Notes: generated by a model from the sequence alone, not told the origin. A DNA stretch of 43,710 nucleotides from Opitutales bacterium (GCA_013215165.1 JABSRG010000027.1:1-43710), one strand, 5' to 3'. Counted from the stretch's first letter, positions 28,101-36,639 are shown. Numbers and translations: made by a program.

Positions 28101-31100
28101 CATTTCCATTGAGGAGTTCGGTATCATATTCCAAATCTTTATTCTCATCTAAATCGTCCAAACGTAAACCAGACCAGATTCGAAATTCCTGCAGAATACC
28201 AATAAAGTTATCATCAATCTGCTCATTGTGATAGTCCATGCCGAGACGCCAAACCTGTCGCCGATGATCCCTGAGATCGAATTCGGAGGAGCCATCATCG
28301 GAATAATACGGAGTCACGCCGGTATATTGATTACTGAGGCTGAATTCTTTATCGGGAGGCGTCTGCGAAGCAGGGCGATCTGGATCGTCCGCATGAGCGC
28401 CGTCTCGAGTAATTGTGCAAGTCACTATTGCTTTCTTCGAATCACCAGCTTTCGGCTTCACTGAAACTCTGTAACGGTAATCATACCCTATCAGGTCGTC
28501 AGAACTCTTAATGACTTCATTGAAATTGAAGTCGTGTTCTTTCCCGTAAAGAATAACCCTGAAATTGTTATAATATTGCCAGGTAAGGACAAACCGTTGT
28601 TTATTATCATTCTCGATACCGGCCAGGCCGATTATCGTACGCTTGTTACTCCCTTCTGCCGTTTCTTTCAGACGTGCCCAAAATTCCATGGTAAAGGTCT
28701 CAGGGAGAGAAAAACTCGGTAGCACCACATAACTCAAGAATGGGTCGTCATTAAGTGTTTTCCGCATTCCGAATCCAAGCCCCATGACTCCCGGCTGGAG
28801 TCCATAGGCGATTCTTTTGTCCGCGGACGTCACAATATTCCCCCGCGACAAAAGATTTGCATAGGGTTCGGAGGAATCGTCAGGCTTCAGCCACATTTCC
28901 ATGGTAAGATCTTCACCTACCGGAAAGTCATCATCTGAGACGACAGCATCGACACTCGTTGCATAGGAGTGGCCTGCCGTTGATGTATCCGAAAATCTTA
29001 TACTATGAATATCCTTGGGCCCTGGCAAAAATTTAGGTGCTTGCCCGTCCGTCTGGCTTACTTTGAAGGCCGGTCCATGTCTGTCACCGTCCACATCTGG
29101 AGTTAAATCAACATTATAAGCATCCTCACTCACCTGCCCTAGATGCGCCGTATAATCACGACACGCCCCATAACAGTAGTATGGAGACTGAGATTTATAA
29201 TACCCGTGTGTTTGATCGTATGTGCCTGCTTGTAGAAAGCCTTCAGCATCTATGGGTATCACCGAAAACAAGACTGATCCTTGATCCAGCCCGGTCTCGT
29301 TCCCAGTGATCCCTAGGTGATTTTTCATAGAGACGGGAGTGCCAGCCTCATTAATTCTCTTGATGCTACTTTGCGTGTAGTCGTAATCGAGACTCAGCTT
29401 ACCGGGCTCAGCGCTTTTCCCGGAGAGAACGCGCGTGAAAGCGCGCGCATTCATAGGGATATTATCCCAGACCTCTTGGAACTTCCCATACATGTCCTTC
29501 GAGAATCGGTATGCGTTTATAGAGTTTCCACTCGTATTCATGACCCAGAGCCCTCCATTTTCATGAAGAGCCAAGGCCTTGGAAAACGTATTATTCAGAG
29601 GATTACTTACCGTATCGTCGTCTAGATAAGTATCCACCGATTTTACTGTATCTTGCTCGAGCACATACAGTTGACTATCTGCAGACGAGCTACCAGCTAC
29701 AAACCAAAGCTGTCCCGAATCCTCATCCATTTGAAGGGCTTGAACAATGCAAGCGGCGCCTTCTGCCAAACCTGGAATAGGTAACACGGAATTAGCTTCA
29801 GGATCTATAAAACTGATCATCTGTATCTGATTCTTCAGACCAATATAGAAGATACCCAAAGCAGACGATATCATCGCTCCAGCACCAATGGCACAATCCA
29901 CGCCATCACTGTCACCGCCACCATCGCCATCGCCGTCACCACTCCCCTCATTAGGAATATCAATTGTAGTCGCGCTGCAAAATTGTTCTGAACTCATATT
30001 GAATAGTTTCGCGTATCCCGCGCCATCTGAGTCTAGACCAGCTATGCAGAGCATACTATTGTCATCCACTGCCATTGCATCAATAGATGCCAACTCGGGA
30101 TCCGCAACCGACTCTCCCGGAGAACTCAGACCATCGCGTATCAAATATTTCCTTAAGGCAGCAACTTGATCCTTCTTTGAGGCCACCCACAGAGTCTGAG
30201 TGCGTTCATCAAAAGCGAGTGCTGTGATATCACCGATTCCATCTGGAACGTTCATCTGATTGCGCTCCACTACAATACTCCCGTATTGCGGATCATTTCC
30301 AAATTGGTAAAGACGCCCATCAGAACCGGCCTTGTTCGCTCCCAACCATACCGTTCCGCTCCCCCCTTTGCTCATAACAAAAGAACTAATGGTGTAATCC
30401 GTTTTAATCGTTGTCTCACTCACTTCTCCAGTCTCGCTCGACTTGCGAAACAAAGACCCAGCATATGCCCAAATCAAGTGTCCTAATGGATCGAAATCCA
30501 TCCCAATATAGTCAACAGACTCACTTGCATCTTGAGTATACTTTATCTGTTCATTTTTGACAAAACTCCCGGCGAACCAAGGCGTGTAGGTACTTGTAAG
30601 GGTCAATCTACCCGTTGCATACGGATTACATGCTGCACTTGAAGATTCGAGTAGCACACTGGTTTCGGCGACGTTGATAAATTCCTTTTTCGCTTTGGGC
30701 GACAGGAGTAAGGTTTTACGCGACGAAGCGCCCTTCGATGGATCAATATATTCTGGAACCAATAACTGAAAGCGCTCGTTGCTTCCATCAAAGTAAGATG
30801 CCTGCTCCGAAAGATAATATTGATCATCCGTCGGGTCACTTTTCGACAGCCCGTTGATGCTCTTCACGAGGTTTGGCAAATATCGCGGCAAACCATACCA
30901 GTAAGCTGGGGTGTTTTTCATATCGCGAATTCTCGCTATATAAAGACCACTCACAGTATCTGCCTTATCACGCCAACCGATTTGCTGCAGACCCGGCAGC
31001 CCAAAAGCATCTGTAGACCCTGCGTATGCGAACTCAATTACAGGGGTAGCTGTGCCTCCCACGCTCTTTGTCGGCTGTTTCGCAACAAACACGAGTTTGC

Positions 31101-31533
31101 CCATTTCAAATGTCTTATCATCTCCACCGATAGACTGCTGCTCACTGATCTCGAAGTGACACTCGAACTGTTTGGCTGTAGCACTGTACTGAATTGCCGA
31201 TATTCGCTCGTCCTTGTTTCTAAAATACAAATGTAATAAGCCATCGCTACCATCCAAAAGAACTGGGGACGCCTTTGGGGCTATCAGGTTGGGGGTGTCG
31301 GCATTGTAACCGTTTTCAAAATATCCAGCCGTCACAGTGAGGGAAGGATTCTCTCGCAGTGAGTTTACAATTTCAGGCTCTCCATTATTACTCAAAACTC
31401 CGTTATTGGTGAGCGTTATCGGAACGAGATTGATCGGAGCAGGTGCGACTTTAGGTTTACCGTCACTCCCTGTTTGGAGCGAGACTTGTGCAAGTTTTCC
31501 ACGCCGCGTCACCGCAAAATCAAGGAAAACCAC
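25078..31533 (-). CDS. Giant LamG-rich protein, middle fragment
   Basis: 2151 codons in one frame, flanked by frameshifts at 25135-25140 (C6) and 31644-31650 (T7). Joined with its neighbours the gene covers 24453-32548 and encodes about 2697 residues. Content in order: propeller-like repeats (LAFDERTQTLWVAS, MAVDDNSMLCIAG) to about 700, interrupted by a Gly/Asp tract near 530. LamG/concanavalin-like sandwiches follow (LTMEMWLKP ~870, FTMEFWARL ~945, ITLSATVQVNL ~1275, WQFYVNGE..VDEIRLWSTARTQEEL ~1500-1570). Next are a tandem acidic repeat (~1618-1655), a GYIEGPPPLPSENLT block, and Ser/Thr-rich alternating segments (~1790-1880). Glycan binding is likely; no signal peptide or catalytic motif is seen. 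Confidence 0.8.
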   Translation of the reverse strand: MVFLDFAVTRRGKLAQVSLQTGSDGKPKVAPAPINLVPITLTNNGVLSNNGEPEIVNSLRENPSLTVTAGYFENGYNADTPNLIAPKASPVLLDGSDGLLHLYFRNKDERISAIQYSATAKQFECHFEISEQQSIGGDDKTFEMGKLVFVAKQPTKSVGGTATPVIEFAYAGSTDAFGLPGLQQIGWRDKADTVSGLYIARIRDMKNTPAYWYGLPRYLPNLVKSINGLSKSDPTDDQYYLSEQASYFDGSNERFQLLVPEYIDPSKGASSRKTLLLSPKAKKEFINVAETSVLLESSSAACNPYATGRLTLTSTYTPWFAGSFVKNEQIKYTQDASESVDYIGMDFDPLGHLIWAYAGSLFRKSSETGEVSETTIKTDYTISSFVMSKGGSGTVWLGANKAGSDGRLYQFGNDPQYGSIVVERNQMNVPDGIGDITALAFDERTQTLWVASKKDQVAALRKYLIRDGLSSPGESVADPELASIDAMAVDDNSMLCIAGLDSDGAGYAKLFNMSSEQFCSATTIDIPNEGSGDGDGDGGGDSDGVDCAIGAGAMISSALGIFYIGLKNQIQMISFIDPEANSVLPIPGLAEGAACIVQALQMDEDSGQLWFVAGSSSADSQLYVLEQDTVKSVDTYLDDDTVSNPLNNTFSKALALHENGGLWVMNTSGNSINAYRFSKDMYGKFQEVWDNIPMNARAFTRVLSGKSAEPGKLSLDYDYTQSSIKRINEAGTPVSMKNHLGITGNETGLDQGSVLFSVIPIDAEGFLQAGTYDQTHGYYKSQSPYYCYGACRDYTAHLGQVSEDAYNVDLTPDVDGDRHGPAFKVSQTDGQAPKFLPGPKDIHSIRFSDTSTAGHSYATSVDAVVSDDDFPVGEDLTMEMWLKPDDSSEPYANLLSRGNIVTSADKRIAYGLQPGVMGLGFGMRKTLNDDPFLSYVVLPSFSLPETFTMEFWARLKETAEGSNKRTIIGLAGIENDNKQRFVLTWQYYNNFRVILYGKEHDFNFNEVIKSSDDLIGYDYRYRVSVKPKAGDSKKAIVTCTITRDGAHADDPDRPASQTPPDKEFSLSNQYTGVTPYYSDDGSSEFDLRDHRRQVWRLGMDYHNEQIDDNFIGILQEFRIWSGLRLDDLDENKDLEYDTELLNGNGSGLIAYYPLFDGPGAKRIYDASGNGYHGLPQGPADKKTNKVNVYDFGAGFVWTTPLVRSKGTSDSHSLYAGSIDAPGFGHAPILRKPFGDWSHLSAVCKMGYQLDLGAGSETYINFGNHSSLNPRDSITLSATVQVNLSEVSDREVIVSKMGDEQQGRSYELYITPDGRFGAKVYTRLAGTAPSDPIQVETEDQIPSNQDVNLVATLWTDSEITADRKTIYSKVRWEMVLYVNGNVKNSSLINRSVGGSVIPSIIPSSANLIGGAYYNAITEKAEDVFSGKILDLAYWDRGLSHMEIENLAYFEDFAEEGLVSRWRFNEGNGDAVHDSVSNNEGSIIRGGIDEEVDFWSSCPQKSEWQFYVNGEAIRTTKMDTRVAGATNYGSVNSFNPWIDDKLHVGDIRLDEKLGKKLVGNVDEIRLWSTARTQEELYTYAQKPLNISNLPESLIVYWNFDGTPGLQPSDGIYEVPDTGEWYIRNWASEDAKDADEDTIEASEDAKDADEDTIDARKDAMDGRIAGDLSSGSPGVLELSGPASPESPDCIMALGTQSLDQLTYPLPKTAISPLVYEYGDLVLGGDLSVSKGLMKRGYLAFPNEHPLGKGNNIVVGDLEVIYVGQAQMNPTLIGYIEGPPPLPSENLTVMERTPRPDDYTGTASIELSESKNVDYSFSANRDSGFTLDFSGKIGEATKSEISVIKFFIEKELHDHDAGHGIKASLSHVLSTQNSASKSANFNQSQSTYLENVGAYEDVDADGNGSVPYVGRRYVPSNVGSALVKSATGNLYGLRLKDTGALVSYELVPNPDIPVDWNIIVFPINPDYTKNGTLDGMIGFTPDPNYPGARIGNLGSYFKPKEAYQLKREIERETKSFQAAYEQYDAVKVGQRMANGGVAHYQEGDPGDTGQKISESLPDSKELGYDFDQSLARKSLVNTYVWTADGGLFAEEEQYHASRVESFGGGYSLRGSAGYYFAIDVASGSVGAEVGFDLLFGGIPECQCEQISWKLSHLRY
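25135..25140. other. Frameshift site in the giant gene (C6 run)
   Basis: Six Cs on the plus strand. One base fewer restores a continuous frame from the middle to the C-terminal fragment. Confidence 0.75.
26567..26664. repeat. 42 bp tandem repeat inside the giant gene
   Basis: Two essentially identical 42 bp units (26582-26623 and 26624-26664), with a degenerate partial unit before them (26567-26581). They encode acidic 14-residue repeats of the type ASEDAKDADEDTIE. The period is a multiple of three, so unit number can change without breaking the frame. Confidence 0.85.
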
Positions 31534-31627
31534 GCGGTCCTTGTCCGAGTTCGTAGTTGGCGCTGCGCAAAATGCAATAAACTGTCGGAGCTGCCTCTTG
31601 ACCTGTTTGTCTTCACTCGCATTCGGC

Positions 31628-32548
31628 TCAAGGATCCCCGGGATTTTTTTCCTGATAACCGTAGCGCTGACACGTCATGCCAAACTTCATGGTGCAGCAC
31701 TGATTGCTGCCATTATCAGGCATCTTGAAAAAGATACGAGACTCGGGCTTCAAACTTGATTGCCCGATTAAGTCTGGAACCGGCATATCAAAAAGACCGT
31801 CATTCGACTGCCTCACGTAGAAAATGTGCAACTCATCGTGCGGCGCCGTCCCCCCTCGTTCATCCTTGTCGTTTTCTTGATTCAGATAGAAATGCCAAAT
31901 GCTCTGATCAGGATCATCCGTTGTGAAAATATCTACAGCAAAGAATCCATTATCCGCCGCGGGCAAATGAGTCATCACGAGCGTCGGCTCGTAAAACGGA
32001 CTTTCCAGGACATTCTTGAAATCCATTGAATCCTCATCTCCGCTCGGAACCGTCCGCGATTCGCTTTTTTTGAAACGCGCTTCCCAAACGCGCTCGATGC
32101 GATGAATGACTTGGACATCCGCAATATCGGAACTGAGCGGGTCCTGAGTCACCGCTTCAGCATCCAAGGAATCATCCAAACCCTGTGACGTTGGAACATT
32201 GAAAACACGCAAACGGTTTACGGTTATTTTCTCAGTTTCAGCACCCGATTTAATATGACGGAATAGGTAAATCTGTCCTGCCTCAGAAAGCGCGTATAAA
32301 TACGGATAGTAACTTACGTTCTGATCGGATGCATCCGCCGCACTATTCCCTACCAACCGATAGTCATCGCCCAGATCCAATTCTATCAATTCATCCCAAT
32401 CGTCCTCCTGCGAGGGTAAGCCTGGTTTGGGATCAAAAACCCGGTAGTATATCTGATTCAGATTATCGTCGGGGCCCTTATCCAAATAGAAGGCTATTGT
32501 AAGGCCATTGTGGCTGATAGTTTGTGCGTAGAAAGGAGAGAATGGCAT
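31628..32548 (-). CDS. Giant LamG-rich protein, N-terminal fragment
   Basis: 306 codons from an ATG at 32548. The frame ends soon after the run of seven A (minus strand) at 31644-31650 with ..GYQEKNPGDP-stop. Removing one A gives ..GYQEKIPGILEPNASEDKQV, which runs on into the middle fragment, whose frame is open through this junction. The sequence starts MPFSPFYAQTISHNGLTIAF without a secretion signal and contains propeller-like strands (YLYALSEAGQIYLFRH, GFFAVDIFTTDDP). The absence of a leader suggests a cytosolic protein or release by another route. Confidence 0.75.
   Translation of the reverse strand: MPFSPFYAQTISHNGLTIAFYLDKGPDDNLNQIYYRVFDPKPGLPSQEDDWDELIELDLGDDYRLVGNSAADASDQNVSYYPYLYALSEAGQIYLFRHIKSGAETEKITVNRLRVFNVPTSQGLDDSLDAEAVTQDPLSSDIADVQVIHRIERVWEARFKKSESRTVPSGDEDSMDFKNVLESPFYEPTLVMTHLPAADNGFFAVDIFTTDDPDQSIWHFYLNQENDKDERGGTAPHDELHIFYVRQSNDGLFDMPVPDLIGQSSLKPESRIFFKMPDNGSNQCCTMKFGMTCQRYGYQEKNPGDP
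31644..31650. other. Frameshift site in the giant gene (T7 run)
   Basis: Seven Ts on the plus strand. One base fewer would make the N-terminal and middle fragments one frame. Confidence 0.7.
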
Positions 32549-33011
32549 ATAGCAGAGCGAAGTTTAGGTGTTGAATTTCTGGCTTAGACGCAGATATCCC
32601 TTCTGTTTACGCTTCGTTGATAACTATATCTCATTTATTGGGCATTTTTGAGCCCCTCTCAAATTTGATCGATCCCTTCTCGGACACGGCGCTCGATTTA
32701 GCCAATACAAGACTGACCCGCGTTCAAATCGCTGGGTGATGCGCTCCACACACACCCTTTTAATCCGTCCAGGCAGTCATAGATCGCCTCAGTCTTGCCT
32801 ACTCCAGGACCAAAGACCAACAAGATACTGCGTTGGATCTTAGAGCCGACCGTGCTCCTAAGATAGTTAGCGACTTGGCTAAATCCTCGGTGCTTAATTG
32901 CGCAAGAAGATCGCAAGCTTGGGTCGAGAGAAAAAGTCAAAAACAGCGTTCAAAGTGATTGCATGTTGAGACAACTCACTCTTACACATTCCGACTACAG
33001 CTAAATTTTTG
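32549..33011. other. Upstream region of the giant gene and the lipoprotein gene
   Basis: 463 bp between two divergent genes. Besides a small minus-strand frame at 32698-32940 I see no clear promoter or repeat. Confidence 0.5.
32698..32940 (-). CDS. Small ORF with a P-loop-like motif
   Basis: 80 codons. The middle reads SILLVFGPGVGKTEAIYDCL: a hydrophobic strand followed by a Walker A-like GPGVGKT and a helix. There is no room for the rest of an NTPase, so it is either a fragment of a larger gene or a chance frame. Not recognised further. Confidence 0.3.
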   Translation of the reverse strand: MTFSLDPSLRSSCAIKHRGFSQVANYLRSTVGSKIQRSILLVFGPGVGKTEAIYDCLDGLKGCVWSASPSDLNAGQSCIG

Positions 33012-34049
33012 ATGAAATCCCCTAATAAAAACCTGTTTGTCGTATGTATTGCCTGTTCACTCATATTGAGTGGTTGCCAAACGACCTATTCAGAATTCTC
33101 GGTCTGGAGCGGTGAAGGCTATCGAGATCAAATCATCGAACACAATGTGTTGGCCGTATCTTCAAGGGGCAACGCAAACGCTCCACGAGGCCAGCTGAGT
33201 GATTTCGTCATGCTCCGAGCAGCAGAAATAGCTATTGATCGTGGCTACGCCTATATGGCTATATTGGGCTCAGAAGGACTTGAAGGCGTCGATCGTGAGG
33301 ACGTGGGGGGTGATACTTCTTTTCAATGGGGTGGAAAAGGAGCGACAGCAATTTTCGCCCTTCTACACAATCCACATCCCGTTTTCGAAAATGAATTCCA
33401 AGTAGATGAACTTGCAGCTACATTGATTCAAAGATGGGAACTCGGAGTATCCCCGTCCAGCTCAAGATTTGATCCCTCCACCGTAGAACTCAAAGCTCAG
33501 CTATTCCCTGGGATGAACGAACTCCCTGAGAAGGATACAACTGACGTAATCGTCTACACGGATCCAACCGGAGCTGGATTTGAAGCCATACCAATCGGAA
33601 TTGTCTCAGACTTCGAGAATCCCTTCCTCAGCGATGCCGATTTAGCCGATGCCTTGCGTCCACTCGCCGCACAACACGGAGCGGACGCAGCCGTTGTGAA
33701 CTTCCCTCCATACGGGCCCGAAGCGATCATCGAAGCTCCTGCCCTTACGATGAAGGCCAGTCTAGTCCTGATTCCAAAGGCGGCATTTGGTATTCAATGG
33801 GAACCGGGTGAATTGGCTTTGAGCAAATACGAAATCAGACGCCTCGCCGAATACAGCAGAGCAGCTGAAGCAGGACTCTTGGTCGGCGATCGCGTCGTTC
33901 AAATCGAAAATGTTGATATGCTCGACACACTCGCGTTCCATAATCTTTGGCTCTCGCTCGAGCCCGATCAAGTGGTCACCATGGTCGTAACCCGTGGAGG
34001 CAAGGAAATTAAGCTCGAAGTCCCGGTTACTGCAAATTTGGTCAACTAA
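33012..34049 (+). CDS. Lipoprotein with CC0125/CC1285-like domain and C-terminal PDZ domain
   Basis: 345 residues. The start at 33012 (ATG) is preferred to the TTG just before it. A signal peptide ends at the lipobox LSGC (Cys22). The first domain (about 35-115) has GYRDQIIEHNVLAVSSRGNA..LRAAEIAIDRGYAYMAI, which matches CC0125/CC1285-family lipoproteins of unknown role. A middle section of about 150 residues is not recognised. The C-terminal part (about 260-340) looks like a PDZ domain: EAGLLVGDRVVQIENVDMLD and a closing VTMVVTRGGKEIKLEVPV. Likely anchored in a membrane and facing the periplasm, binding peptide ends (inference). Confidence 0.75.
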   Translation: MKSPNKNLFVVCIACSLILSGCQTTYSEFSVWSGEGYRDQIIEHNVLAVSSRGNANAPRGQLSDFVMLRAAEIAIDRGYAYMAILGSEGLEGVDREDVGGDTSFQWGGKGATAIFALLHNPHPVFENEFQVDELAATLIQRWELGVSPSSSRFDPSTVELKAQLFPGMNELPEKDTTDVIVYTDPTGAGFEAIPIGIVSDFENPFLSDADLADALRPLAAQHGADAAVVNFPPYGPEAIIEAPALTMKASLVLIPKAAFGIQWEPGELALSKYEIRRLAEYSRAAEAGLLVGDRVVQIENVDMLDTLAFHNLWLSLEPDQVVTMVVTRGGKEIKLEVPVTANLVN

Positions 34050-34134
34050 CCAAAGACCCTGAAAAAACACGTGAAAAGGACCTGAGCGTAAATTCGTCTC
34101 CATCAGTTTACACCTTATGTTGTATCACTCAGTA

Positions 34135-34457
34135 CGGATAATCTGTTCGTCATAAAGGCGTTTACTGTCTTTGTAGACTATGTCTGCTGCCTTAAAATCG
34201 GTCTTCACTACGCGCTGAGTGGTCCCATCAAGCAATCACAAATATTCAACACTCGCCTCCTCCACCAAAGTTATGCCGTGGGCTCCCGGAAAATCGCCCG
34301 AGGCATCCGAGAGTTCCCCAGAGGCAGTATAACCTAAGACTGCGGGCGAGCCTTGAAGAAACACCAGCACATTTCCTGATTTCGAAACAACGACACCATG
34401 CGTGCGACCCGAGTCATCCGAGTATGAATTTTTGGGGGAATGAAACCCAGTCCACAA
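34135..34457 (-). pseudogene. Beta-propeller (NHL/6-bladed type) protein relic
   Basis: The frame reads GRTHGVVVSKSGNVLVFLQG and then DFPGAHGITLVEEASVEYL, as in NHL-type propeller proteins that often sit beside PhyH genes (DFFPGAHGL.. is a common phrase there). At 34236-34238 a TGA stands where these proteins have Trp, after which the same frame continues LLDGTTQRVVKTDFKAADI to a second stop at 34135. The N-terminal part is also missing, so this is a truncated gene with an internal nonsense change. It follows the PhyH gene on the same strand. Confidence 0.55.
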
Positions 34458-34501
34458 TCCAGCGGCAGGTGTCGTGGCTCGTAGAGATCTTTTCGAAAAA
34501 A

Positions 34502-35253
34502 TTAGTTAGGCCACTTCGGGTTCTTCTGCCAAGGCAAGACATACGGTTCATCTAACGGCAGGGCTGGAGCGGCAAACACCGCGATATACGCTCTGCGCGG
34601 AATATCTGTGAGATTTGGCCCCGCGTAGTGCATACAGTAGCTGTGATGAAGCAAGACCGACCCCACTGGACAATCCAGCGCCGTGGCATTGGCCGACCAG
34701 AAATCTTGATTATCAGCAACCATCGCGCTTTGCCTGTCACCAGGAATCAAATAGCGATGCGGCAGGAGAGTGCCGGTATGCGTCTTGCTCACATATTGCA
34801 TCGTACCTCCGGCAACTGTCGCACCTTCAAGAGGTAACCAAAAATTAATATTTCGGTAGTGCTGACCAGGCGCGTGATAAGCTTGATCCTGATGCCACGG
34901 GGTGGCTGCACCATGGCCTGCCGGTTTTAAAATCATATGATCGGTCTTAAAGAATGCATCCGGCCCTAAAATAAACTGCGCAATGGCTTCTAGCCGAGCT
35001 AGATAAGGCTGGTCTTTAATGCCTTTTACCGAACGGTGGGGACTTAAAATCTGCGGAAGCGACGCCCGGCCTTGCTCATCCTCCCCCCCAACTGCTTGAT
35101 TTTCGAATCATCGGAAAAGCAATCGTCATAGATTGAGCGATACCACTCTAATTCTTCGTGAGGAATGACGTCATTGAGGCGGATAAAACCATCGGCCAAT
35201 AACTGGGATTTTTCATCTTCAGTAACGCATGCGGGTATTTTGATCGTGTCCAT
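34502..35253 (-). pseudogene. Phytanoyl-CoA dioxygenase (PhyH) family protein, frameshifted at a C7 run
   Basis: Start ATG at 35253 (MDTIKIPACVTEDEKSQLLAD). The first frame derails at the run of seven C (35083-35089); adding one base continues with GEDEQGRASLPQILSPHRSV into the C-terminal frame ending at 34502. Joined length is about 250 residues, normal for the family. Fe(II)/2-oxoglutarate oxygenase ligands are present: His and Asp in PWHQDQAYH and the distal His in HHSYCMHYAGPN, followed by Arg in PRRAYI for 2-oxoglutarate. Substrate unknown. It is divergent from an AraC regulator 103 bp away, which probably controls it. Confidence 0.75.
35083..35089. other. Frameshift site in the PhyH gene (C7 run)
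   Basis: Seven Cs on the plus strand; one more base makes the two PhyH frames continuous. Confidence 0.7.
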
Positions 35254-35356
35254 GAGCCATACTCTACCAAATATACGCCACTGTGCGCCTAGCGATGTAG
35301 AGGCGACATTTTTATACATTGCACCGTTCCCTCAAAATGGCTTCTGTTCCTGTTTG

Positions 35357-36184
35357 ATGGAGAGACCGATTCAGCGAGAACTTTTTTTATATCCTGACAC
35401 CCAACACCCAGCCATACGGAACATCGGCGTATCCAATCAACTGTTGTCGCGCGCAGCATTTGGAGGCCACCGTCATGATTGTTTTGAGATCTGCCTGATA
35501 AGTGATGGATCTATCGACTATTTCACCGAACAGCAGCGTTATACCATTCACCCCAACGCCGTCCAAATCAGTAAGCCGGACGAGCTCCATGGCACTCCAG
35601 ATAAAAGACTACATCCTTGCACACTTCGCTGGATACAAATTGATTTCAATCGATTGGAGGCTCCCGAACTACAATTTCAAATATCAGAGCTTCCCTCTAT
35701 AATCGAGCAAGCAGCCTCGACACTCATTCCCTACCATGAAGCTATCATTCACGAATGCCGAGACGTGAGCCTTGGATCGTATCATTTAATGGAAGGCATG
35801 CTCCTCACATTTCTAGTCAAATTGATAAGGTCATATCCAAGCGTACCCAGATGTCACCATTATCCCACGACACTGGTGCGAGCTCTAGACCTCATCAAAC
35901 GCGAACCCTCTGCTTTTCTTACCGTTGAATCCCTCGCAGAAAAATTAAATACGCACCGCGCACATCTGCATAAGTTGTTCACCAAACACTTAGCAGTGTC
36001 TCCACAAGCCTATATTAGTGAGCAACGCTTATCTAGAGCCGCGAGTATGTTAGGCAATGAAACTATGTCGATCACTGAGATTGCCCATCAGCTGGGTTTC
36101 TCTTCTTCCCAACATTTGGCAACCGCATTCCGTAAACGCTTCGGAACAACCCCATCACAAGCCAAACAACACAATGTGCTCTAA
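35357..36184 (+). CDS. AraC-family transcriptional regulator
   Basis: 275 residues from the ATG at 35357. The frame is open further upstream, but that part overlaps the divergent PhyH gene. The N-terminal cupin-like sensor contains GGHRHDCFEICLISDGSIDY and ISKPDELHGT. The C-terminal double helix-turn-helix (about 175-270) contains LTVESLAEKLNTHRAHLHKLF and ITEIAHQLGFSSSQHLATAFRKRFGTTPSQ. Such sensors usually bind a small sugar-like ligand. The 103 bp between it and PhyH is the natural operator region. It is intact although both genes on the other side are broken. Confidence 0.9.
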   Translation: MERPIQRELFLYPDTQHPAIRNIGVSNQLLSRAAFGGHRHDCFEICLISDGSIDYFTEQQRYTIHPNAVQISKPDELHGTPDKRLHPCTLRWIQIDFNRLEAPELQFQISELPSIIEQAASTLIPYHEAIIHECRDVSLGSYHLMEGMLLTFLVKLIRSYPSVPRCHHYPTTLVRALDLIKREPSAFLTVESLAEKLNTHRAHLHKLFTKHLAVSPQAYISEQRLSRAASMLGNETMSITEIAHQLGFSSSQHLATAFRKRFGTTPSQAKQHNVL

Positions 36185-36221
36185 GTGTTTCGCTGAATGG
36201 CTGCAGGATTCCTGATATCGC

Positions 36222-36371
36222 TTACGACTCAGCCTTCTCGTAAAAATCTCGAATAGTTTTAAGAAATGTCTCAAGACAATCAACCACCGTATCATAGGAT
36301 CGGATACCTAAAAAGATTTGCTTAGCAACGCCCTTCTTGCCCAGACGCAGAGGTCCAGTGCACTTTGGCGT
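36222..36371 (-). pseudogene. C-terminal coding relic, family unknown
   Basis: 49 sense codons with no start codon, bounded upstream by an in-frame TAG. It reads GPLRLGKKGVAKQIFLGIRS and ends DTVVDCLETFLKTIRDFYEKAES. The amphipathic helices and the clean C-terminus look like real protein. I do not recognise the family. Confidence 0.35.
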
Positions 36372-36531
36372 CTATTTAGTAGGTATAACGCTCGTGCTTT
36401 TTCATAACCAGCGCCGGTAATCTTCTGCCAACTAATAAGTCACCTTTCCGAAGCGATGGCGACAGTTTCGCTAACTCGATCACTGATTTCGAAAATATTG
36501 CAGTCGTTCAAAAGAGCTGGTCCCCGTAGTG

Positions 36532-36639
36532 TTGGACAAGTTGCGTAAGACTGTCGGTACAAGGAGCCATCTCCCTAGCAATATCAAAGATGCAATGACA
36601 GCTTTAATCGCGCCTTATGATAAGCAAAAACGAACGTAG
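36532..36639 (+). pseudogene. C-terminal coding relic on the plus strand, family unknown
   Basis: Reads LDKLRKTVGTRSHLPSNIKD then AMTALIAPYDKQKRT-stop, with a coding-like composition. Upstream the frame appears to shift at a short C run near 36522. No family recognised. Confidence 0.3.

Noticed and set aside
25078-31533. Programmed frameshifting in the giant gene
   Set aside because: The breaks are at simple homopolymers without a visible downstream structure and the same kind of break occurs in unrelated genes; artefact or mutation is simpler.
34236-34238. TGA read as tryptophan (recoded stop)
   Set aside because: Only one site fits, the gene is also truncated, other genes use TGA as a normal stop, and the IS3 OrfB Trp position has TAG instead. 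A decayed gene explains it better.
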